The notes beneath the pieces were generated by a model. It was given only the letters and a program-made list of their open reading frames with translations, was not told the DNA's origin and ran no database searches. The position numbers were made by a program, and so were the translations under genes. Of a DNA stretch of 64,000 nt, positions 57,300 to 64,000 are shown in pieces. This DNA is from Rhizophagus irregularis. Lineage: Eukaryota > Glomeromycota > Glomeromycetes > Glomerales > Glomeraceae. Within the stretch, counting starts at the first letter, position 1; the number at the start of each line of letters is the position of its first letter. The stretch covers positions 6,233,001 through 6,297,000 of the forward strand of contig NC_089429.1 in the NCBI RefSeq assembly GCF_026210795.1, given 5' to 3'.

Positions 57300-58335
57300 G
57301 TTCGTGATAGTAGTATTACGGTAATTATTTAAAAGACCAATTGGAAATTTTTTAATTATAGATCAACCAAAATATTAATAGATTGTAAAGAACAAAGTTA
57401 TCTTGAGGATAAGACGATAAGTACTAGATATATAATTTTATATCGAGTTACAAAATAATATTGGGAATCAATTAAATGTATTTAACATAGGAAATCGCGA
57501 TTAAGGAATTGATAAATTTAATGATCTTGTTAATATTTAATGAATTGAATTGAAATTAATATTCCTAAAAAGATTTTGAATATGATTAATAAGTTTATGA
57601 CCGAAAGTAGCGAAAGAAAAAGTTTAAATTATAAATATTTTCTTGAACTAGTTTTTATTGGGGAGGGATTGGATTTTTAATAATAAGTTATTTATAACAT
57701 GGGATTTGACAAATTTAGAATGAATAAATTTGTATTAAGATGGAATAATAGCGTTATATATGGCAATAGAAACTTGATGAAAAGATTGGATCAAATTGAA
57801 TATAAAGTGAAATATTAATTAGTTAATAATGTTTAGTTTCAGAAAAGGTGAAAGCAATAATAGAAATTATACTAGTGAACAATTCGATCATATAAAATTA
57901 AAAATTTTTTTAAAACAGTTACCGACGTATGATATATTGGTAGAAAGAAATTGAGGAATATTTTTGTATGTTTGAAGATCGTACCTATAGGAAATTCAAA
58001 TGTGTTCATATATCTAGACCTGTAATGCTAACAAAAAGTGGTATTAGTCTATTAGATACGTTATATGATCTGGAATTAAAATATAGAGACACAGATTCAA
58101 ATAAATTCAAACAATTAATTGTCGCGATAAAAGTTGATTTAATGAATCTTTTGAGAGAGAATTCTAAAGTTAACAAGAGGTCTTTCAGGAACATTGTTAT
58201 TTAAATATACGACAAAAAATTTGGCTGAATCGTTGCGAAGAGACTATAGAGTCAGAGAAAAAAGCAGGAATCACGGCAAGAGATAAAAAACGTAGATAAC
58301 TAACATGAATCGGATGGTGAAGGAGTGGAGCGTAT
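57300..58335 (+). pseudogene. Decayed LINE ORF2, C-terminal part (copy 2)
   Basis: Fragments DKFRMNKFVLRWNNSVIYG (57705), FLKQLPTYDILVERN (57905), a region where a zinc knuckle would be expected, DTLYDLELKYRDTDSNKFKQ (58060) and IRQKIWLNRCEETIESEKKA with GITARDKKRR (58210-58300) parallel LINE copy 1 at 15.6-16.3 kb. The shared QLPTYxILVER and KIWLxRCEE words show one family. Several stops and frame changes are present. Confidence 0.65.
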
Positions 58336-58469
58336 TGAGAACAAAAAATAATAGAATAATCAAGTTATTAGTAATGATGTATTGATAGATAGACCGTACA
58401 GTAACATATGGGATATACATATAGTGATAATTTAATGTAAACGTAACTTAGAAATATTTATGTAGTAAA

Positions 58470-59372
58470 AGATTTTATGGAAACGCAATTTTTGGACAGA
58501 AAATGAAGTTTTCCTTTAACTATCGGTTTGGATGAAAAAAATATAAAATGTTTCCATATAAGATGGTTTGATGGGAAGCTAAAGGTCAAGGATATTAAAG
58601 AGCGTTGTAAATGGAAGGCATATAAAGTGCTTTACAGTGGCTATAATCAAGGAGTAGACAAAGGTGACCAATTTTTGAATATGAAAAAAATGTACGTTTT
58701 GGAAAGAAATGGTTTAGAAGGGGCTTGGATCATCCATGGACGGCATCGAGTTCGACGTAACGGTTTATCGATTGTAAACAACGTTAACACTACAACGAAG
58801 CGAAGCGTAACTCCGGAAGATAGTCCCTTACTAGAAATTAGATAACCACAAATGATCTTATGGATGAATTGATGGCCAAAGATATATTAAAGACGCCACC
58901 GTCAGTTGAGGAGGTTATGGAAACGGTCAATAAATTTCGTATGGGAACATTAAACGAGGACAACTGTTCGATCATTTCACAATCAATTAAAAAATACACT
59001 TAACCGGAAGAAGTGGTCAAGATAATTAGAAAATTGCGGGATGTTTTACATATTTTTGTATAATGCGAGCTGTACGTCTCTCACTCAGCAGTATAAGTGT
59101 TATTTGGCCAGATCTGTTTCATGGTTTACACGCTGATAAGAAAGAAGACTGTGTAATTCAAAAAGTTTATCAGACGAAGAATTTTATGATTTACTAAGAA
59201 TTGGTTAGCTCAAAAAAAGATCTCGGATGAAGAATTATACGTTTATAATCAATTAACGCAAGGTTATCGAACCAGCCGGAAGAAAAAATGATCAAATCTA
59301 CGGATGGCATAAAGAAGGGAAGAAACGCGTTATGGAACGAGAAGAAGAGGAAGAAGAGGAAGAGGAATGACA
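58470..59372 (+). pseudogene. Unknown decayed ORF with acidic tail
   Basis: The main frame (58528-58845) reads MDEKNIKCFHIRWFDGKLKV, DIKERCKWKAYKVLYSGYNQ, GVDKGDQFLN, MYVLERNGLEGAWI. After a one-base shift it continues as LMDELMAKDILKTPPSVEEV and METVNKFRMGTLNEDN. Later come KISDEELYVYNQLTQGYRTS and a terminal EREEEEEEEEEE tract ending at 59370. It lies directly 3' of LINE copy 2 but has no known LINE motif. The GVDKGDQ word is reminiscent of piggyBac-type transposases, yet other signatures are missing, so no family is assigned. Confidence 0.4.
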
Positions 59373-60955
59373 AACGGTGCAGAAAAAAAAGACGAAAAAT
59401 AAAAATAAAATAAAAAAACGAATTAATGTAGTATTACTTTCTTGTAAACTTTATTTTAGTATAGTTTTTAGTATAGATTGCTCAAAATATTTAGATAGTT
59501 ATAGTAATTAGTATTTCAATAATTTAGTATTGTCAACATTTAATACAGGATGACAAAAACCGTGACTTAAAATTTCCTTTCGAGTTTCAACTTGCAGAGA
59601 ATTTTAATGGTTCTAGGCGTCTACGCAAGCAATGCATAAAAGAGTTGAAAGCACGTTTCTAAAAGGAACAAGAATAAAAATAAAACTAAATAAGGTTCTT
59701 ATCTCTATCTTGAAAGTAAATTTTACATTCTAATAATATGTGATATATAAGTTTACTTTTCAGATATCAAATACATGTATTTTTGCGATATTTTAAACTA
59801 ATTATTATGTAAAATCTAATCTTATAATTTTTAAATGTAAATTATTAATTCCTTCTTCGTCTGTACTGTTATCGTCTGTACTGTTATTGTTTACCTGTTA
59901 AACCTTTTATTTGTCCATCAATCTCCCAAGCATACATATCTCAAGATGGGAGAACCATTGACGAATATGAGGTTTTTTGTTCCTCCGTGAGTTTCTTCCA
60001 TTCTTGGGAAGAGTTCTGACTGAAACAGACAACTCCAGTACATCGGGTTTGTTTCTTTTAAATTGCCAACCCTTGTTTTGCTCATCTTCTTTATCCCACT
60101 TTGTTGTTTAATGCGAAGACAATGAGTTTTTTGTGTCATTGGAATAAGGGAAGAATCAGAATTTTGTGTACGTTGTGATTATTGAGTGATTTTAATTATA
60201 GTTTTGTAATTTATTTTATTAAGTAATGGGTAGGAAACAGCGATAATAAATATGAAATTACTTTTTAACTTGTAAAACTTGTAAAATGGATTTGGTATTA
60301 TAGCTGTTTTCAAAAGTTATTATCCAGATAGGTACAAATAATAATCTAAGAGTATGTAGCAATTTAAAGTTTTTATCAACAATCAAATGTCTAAAGTCCT
60401 TTTATTAAACTTCTTTAATTATTTTAATTATTAGTAAAACTAAAATATTTGTAAATTAAAATATGTATGAATTTTTTTATATATATGAGTCAATAATAAC
60501 TAAAATATCTATAATTTTGGATAAATATTTTGCTGATGCAGCCTTAACAGCATATAGAGTTTTGTCCATTAGAATTAATAATTTTTTCATTTTTTCATTA
60601 TTAATTTTTTCTTTTTATCCTTCTGCAATTCTCTAATTCATCTTGAATACCATCTGATCTTTACAACAACTTTTGATTATTAAAGGATATTACAAAACCA
60701 TACAGTTTATCTTTACTATTTTATGTATTCTTAGTAAATATAAGTAGTAAAGAAAATAAAAAATAAATGTAAATATTGAAATTATTGAAATAAGAAGTAT
60801 CAGTAATAAAAGAGTTAGTTAAAAATACAAATGTATAGACTAGTTAGTTAGTTAATGATAATTCAGTTTCTATTTTACTTTTAGTATAGTTTTTTAGTTT
60901 AGGTAGTATGCATTTGTATAAGAATGTTTGTGCAAAACAAATAAATATTTTTGTT
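59373..60955. other. Region without a recognised gene
   Basis: A 73-codon minus frame (59918-60139) has a balanced composition but no recognisable domain. The rest is AT-rich. Confidence 0.35.
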
Positions 60956-60984
60956 CCCCATAAGCCTTTTTTACAAATCATCTT

Positions 60985-61475
60985 AAAAAAAAATGAAATT
61001 CGCTATACCAAGATTTTAAAATCATGAACACTAGATCTTTTTAGAGCAAATTGTTTTTTTCAAAATTTTGAGATCCAAGGCAATGTGGATAGAGTTTTAA
61101 TTTTATTAATAAATAATCCAAAATATAGTGATATAGAAATTATTTGTGAAGATAATATAAATAATATCCAAATAGGGCAATTTTAGCAGTGAGGTCAGAT
61201 GTATCCCTGTAAAAAAAATTCTGGAAAAACTCTGATAAATGATCATTTTCTAGCTTTTACTCTGAAGAAACTCAGACACGTGATCATTTTTCTGAAAAAT
61301 TTTTATAGGGTACTTGATGCTCTGCTTTATAATGGAATGAAAGTTATGAAAATCAAATTCATTTTCCAACATTTAATTCTTCTGTAATGAAATTATATTG
61401 GAATATGCTTATACAGGTTCAGTAGAGAAAAATCTTTAACCTGATAATATTATAATTCTAGTGTTACAGATTATT
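60985..61475 (+). pseudogene. BTB/POZ-domain gene relic, split by a MITE
   Basis: The plus strand reads DLFRANCFFQNFEIQGNVDR, VLILLINNPKYSDIEIICED, a damaged core and LAVRSDV up to 61200. After the insertion it continues LDALLYNGMK, a frame change, NQIHFPTFNSSVMK, and LEYAYTGSVEKNL (about 61395-61440). The YSDIEIxCED, LxxRSxVF..LLYNGMKE and LEYxYTGSVE words are the strand and helix core of BTB domains that recruit Cul3 or dimerise. Stops follow the start region and there are several frame changes, so the gene is dead. Confidence 0.75.
61201..61313. mobile_element. Short MITE inserted in the BTB relic
   Basis: The left end GTATCCCTGTAAAAAAAATT is inverted at the right end (AATTTTTATAGGGTAC). 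Inner words TGATCATTTT recur. It replaces the junction between BTB residues VRSDV and the following LDALLYNG. The exact target duplication is unclear. Confidence 0.55.
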
Positions 61476-61589
61476 TCCAATAACCTTTTTTACTTTTTGA
61501 TAATATCAAAATAAATCAAATGTAATTTCATTAGATGTATGTTGTTGCATTCATGATTATGAGGAGAATTTTAGCAAATCAATAAAATT

Positions 61590-62400
61590 GCTATCATTCC
61601 AATTGATCTTTTTTTATATCAATATATTAAGCTAATTAGTATATGAATAAGAGATCTGATTTTGATAGTATGATTATTCTGCTGCTATATTGGAGCCATT
61701 AATAAAAATTTCTTATTGGTGCTTTTAAGGTAATTGATTATTTGCTTTGTTAAATTAGTTTTTCCTGTACCAGCTGAACCAGTAATGAAGAAAAATGGAT
61801 GCTTTTTTTATCTTTTAAAGAACTCTAAGATGAAGTTATAATATTATATACTTTATATTGATCTTGTGAAGTGTTTAATAATTCATTATCTGATATAATT
61901 ATAGGTTTGGAATTAAATTATAGAGCTGTTTGCTAATAATATCTTTTATATTTTGTTGTATTGATATTAGTAAATTATTAATTAAATTTCTGTAATTTCT
62001 TGAATATAAGGAATGTGACAAATTGGTTGCATTAATTATGTGTGTTGTCATTATATATTCTCTTAGAAAAAATGCTAAAATGCTAATTGGTAAGTAGAGT
62101 GATTTTCTTTTAGTTCATTTTCACTTCTGGAAGGTTTATTAAATAACAACTGTTAATAGAAAGATGGCTTTGCATTTTAATAGTTAAATATTGAAATCTA
62201 ACCAAACTTGGGATTCATTGCTAACAACTGTCTGTTTGTTATTTTAGCAGGCCGATCAATATTGTTGTATATATTGTTCAACCATTCAACCATCTTATTG
62301 ATAGGCACATAAGGTTCTTGTTTTGTAACATATTTGCACATATATTTCTGATGACTTTCCATAATAGTAAAGTTGATGCATGGTAAGTAACTACCAATGA
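61590..62400 (-). pseudogene. Pif1-like (Helitron-type) helicase relic
   Basis: From about 62395 the minus strand reads ESHQKYMCKYVTKQEPYVPI and MVEWLNNIYNNIDRPAKITN, then ILAFFLREYIMTTHIINATN, then DNELLNTSQDQYKVYNIITS. The helicase Walker A follows as HFFITGSAGTGKTNLTKQII (61735-61800) with NYL and STNKKFLLMAPI. GSAGTGKT and FLLxAPTG are hallmark Pif1/Rrm3 motifs I and Ia, and the KYVTKQEP N-terminal word is common in Helitron-type Pif1 proteins. After motif Ia the frame collapses, so motifs II-VI are missing or unreadable. It directly follows the integrase relic on the same strand. Confidence 0.7.
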
Positions 62401-62424
62401 TCTTTTGGTTTTGTTCAACAATAT

Positions 62425-63600
62425 ATAAATCTACCTGTATTATTATTAAAATATATTATTTCTGAAAGTGGTTTAGGTCTTAATGTTTCTGGAATATTTT
62501 CTTCATCATAATACCTTTGCCAAATAAATCTTCAATTAAAGTACTTACTCTATGAGATTTGTCACCATATACAAGCTCATAAGGAGTTTTTTTGTGAGAA
62601 TAGCAATAGGAATGATTTATATATAAAATAATTGAATAGAGCCTAACATTTGCCTAATCTTTGCTGTAAAATCCCATAAGTTGCCCTTGACTTTGAAATA
62701 ATGTGAATGCCCATGATTAATTATTTTTATTGTTAGCCATAATAAATTAACCAATTCTTTTATTATTATATATAAGTCAATAACAAAATTGTTACCAATT
62801 ATGTTTGCTATAGAGGAAATTGCTGGAGTATATCCAGGTGGGATAGAAGATGGATCCCAGAATACTTTACTTATAGGTATAGTTATTTGATAAGCTGCCA
62901 AGTTTGTGCATTGCAACTAGAAGGATCACAGTGAATTCTTTTCATTGTCAGACTGAAGTATTTTGGGTAGAGAACCTAGGAAATGAAAACTTTTACCTAA
63001 GAAAATCATGTAAAATGGTCTTGGACATGACAAATATATTTATATTCTCCATTAGCATCATATTATAATAGATCAACCAAATCCATCTGTTAATATTAAT
63101 GTAAAATTTATATTAATTTTAATAAAGTTTTAAATAGAAATTAAGAAATTAACTATCTGAATATGAGAAGATTCTTGTGTAATTAACTTTGCAGCCAAAG
63201 AATGAAATGAGGGTTTATTTGTATAGTTGTTAACAAAATTTTCAACTGAATTTTGCTTTATCTAGTTCTACCTTTCTTTAATGGATTTCTAAAGCTGCTT
63301 TGCCTTGCATATTGATCTATTTCAGTATTTGTTCTACATAGAACTTCATACATATTTTCAAGCATAAGAACTGGTTTATTATTTGCTTTAACCATTACTC
63401 TAAAATCTCCAGGAACAATTTGTTTAAGACAAAATTGCTTTTTAGTCCAATCATAATAAGTGTATTTATCACAAGTATGAGAATCTAATAATACTGCTTT
63501 TATTTTATCTAACAGTTCTAAATTTATTAAAGCTTTATCCCATTTACATTCTAGAAGTTTATTAAGGTAATTATTTACTGTATTGATTCATATCTAAATA
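62425..63600 (-). pseudogene. Retroviral-type integrase (rve) relic
   Basis: The minus strand reads LLECKWDKALINLELLDKIK and HTCDKYTYYDWTKKQFCLKQ (from 63560), then MYEVLCRTNTEIDQYARQ. The catalytic core follows: QMDLVDLL with YDANGEYKYICHVQDHFT (first Asp region, 63030-63090) and LPKILQSDN (second Asp, 62943-62972). Next come KELVNLLWLTIKIINHGHSH (62700-62760) and the C-terminal HKKTPYELVYGDKSHRV with DEENIPETLRPKPLSEI (62460-62590). The MDLVD, LQSDN and TPYELVYG words are typical of DDE integrases of LTR-type or related elements. About 170 bp of unrelated sequence lie between HFT and LPKILQSDN, and stops are frequent. The GKEF..E part is damaged. Confidence 0.75.
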
Positions 63601-64000
63601 ATGAATAACAAATATTAGATTTTAATAGATTTATAAAGAAATAAAATTATTATTTACTTACTTATTATATCTTCAAAATTTGACTCTCATAAGCAATACT
63701 TAGTTAATTATATAAATTTTTATAAGTTTAAAATCTATATATATTGAAATTTATATATGCAAATTACTCATATTTTATATTCTAGATGAGTTGCTTTTCT
63801 TCAAGGTAAGCACTTTCCGGTCTGTTATAATGGACTCACTATATACTATGCAAATCTGTCTCTAAATCTTTGCTAATCTTCATAGTTTACAGGTTGATAT
63901 TGAATTATATTGATATTATCTTTTTAACCAGAAATAATATAAATTGTTATGAAATCATAATTGTTTTAACTTTATCTACTTTAATAAATGTAAACTTTTT
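63601..64000. other. AT-rich end of window, no gene recognised
   Basis: No coding or repeat feature was seen up to the window end. Confidence 0.4.

Overview
The window looks like nuclear DNA of an arbuscular mycorrhizal fungus (Glomeromycotina, Rhizophagus-like). This is inferred from very high A+T content, short spliced genes with GTAAGT..TTTAG introns, F-box/LRR and BTB genes and relics, a stand-alone MATA-type HMG-box gene, a Sel1 relic, and many decayed LINE, transposase, integrase and Pif1-helicase remnants. No rRNA, tRNA, CRISPR or prokaryotic operon was seen. Family names come from reading motifs, not from database searches.

Layout. 0-2 kb: decayed LINE C-terminus split by a hAT-like element with an 8-bp target duplication. 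2.7-6.4 kb: Tourist-like MITE, a fold-back element and three F-box relics. 7.4-7.9 kb: degenerate copy of a spliced-repeat array. 12.2-14.3 kb: small Cys/His-rich gene beside a decayed transposase. 15-17.4 kb: LINE remnants. 17.4-19.1 kb: spliced-repeat array holding a broken SF3B4-like gene. 19.5-20.7 kb: intact F-box gene. 22.2-23.2 kb: five-exon dual-specificity-phosphatase fold whose active site is lost. 23.3-25.4 kb: further spliced-repeat arrays. 31.6 kb: pogo-like MITE. 33.1-35.3 kb: best-preserved spliced-repeat array, enclosing a short mitochondrial-carrier gene. 37.3-38.2 kb: second hAT-like element with another MITE nested inside. 39.8-40.4 kb: tandem and telomere-like repeats. 42.3 kb: MATA-HMG gene. 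43.7-45.8 kb: small ORF relic and a broken Hsp70 gene. 48.5-52.3 kb: small spliced gene family and about 0.4-kb tandem units with an exon-like segment. 52.7-54.7 kb: decayed long ORF. 55.3-57.1 kb: spliced-repeat array with an antisense dynein heavy-chain fragment. 57.3-59.4 kb: LINE copy and an unknown decayed ORF. 61-63.6 kb: BTB relic split by a MITE, then Pif1-helicase and integrase relics.

Four genes appear intact or nearly so: the F-box gene, the pseudophosphatase, the truncated carrier and the MATA-HMG gene. Most of the rest is transposon-derived or pseudogenic.

The most unusual signal is a dispersed family of tandem exon/intron units at 7.4-7.9, 17.4-19.1, 23.3-25.4, 33.4-35.3 and 55.3-57.1 kb. 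Each unit has a tiny exon, a 5' splice site that can fold into a hairpin, a GAAACGTT..CTAACGTTTC palindrome at the likely branch point, a poly-pyrimidine tract and a 3' TTTTGTAG. Palindrome arms change together between copies, which suggests selection on RNA structure. Four of the five arrays follow a pyrimidine-rich leader, and three enclose a host-gene piece (SF3B4, mitochondrial carrier, dynein). They resemble introners or a multi-exon noncoding repeat gene.
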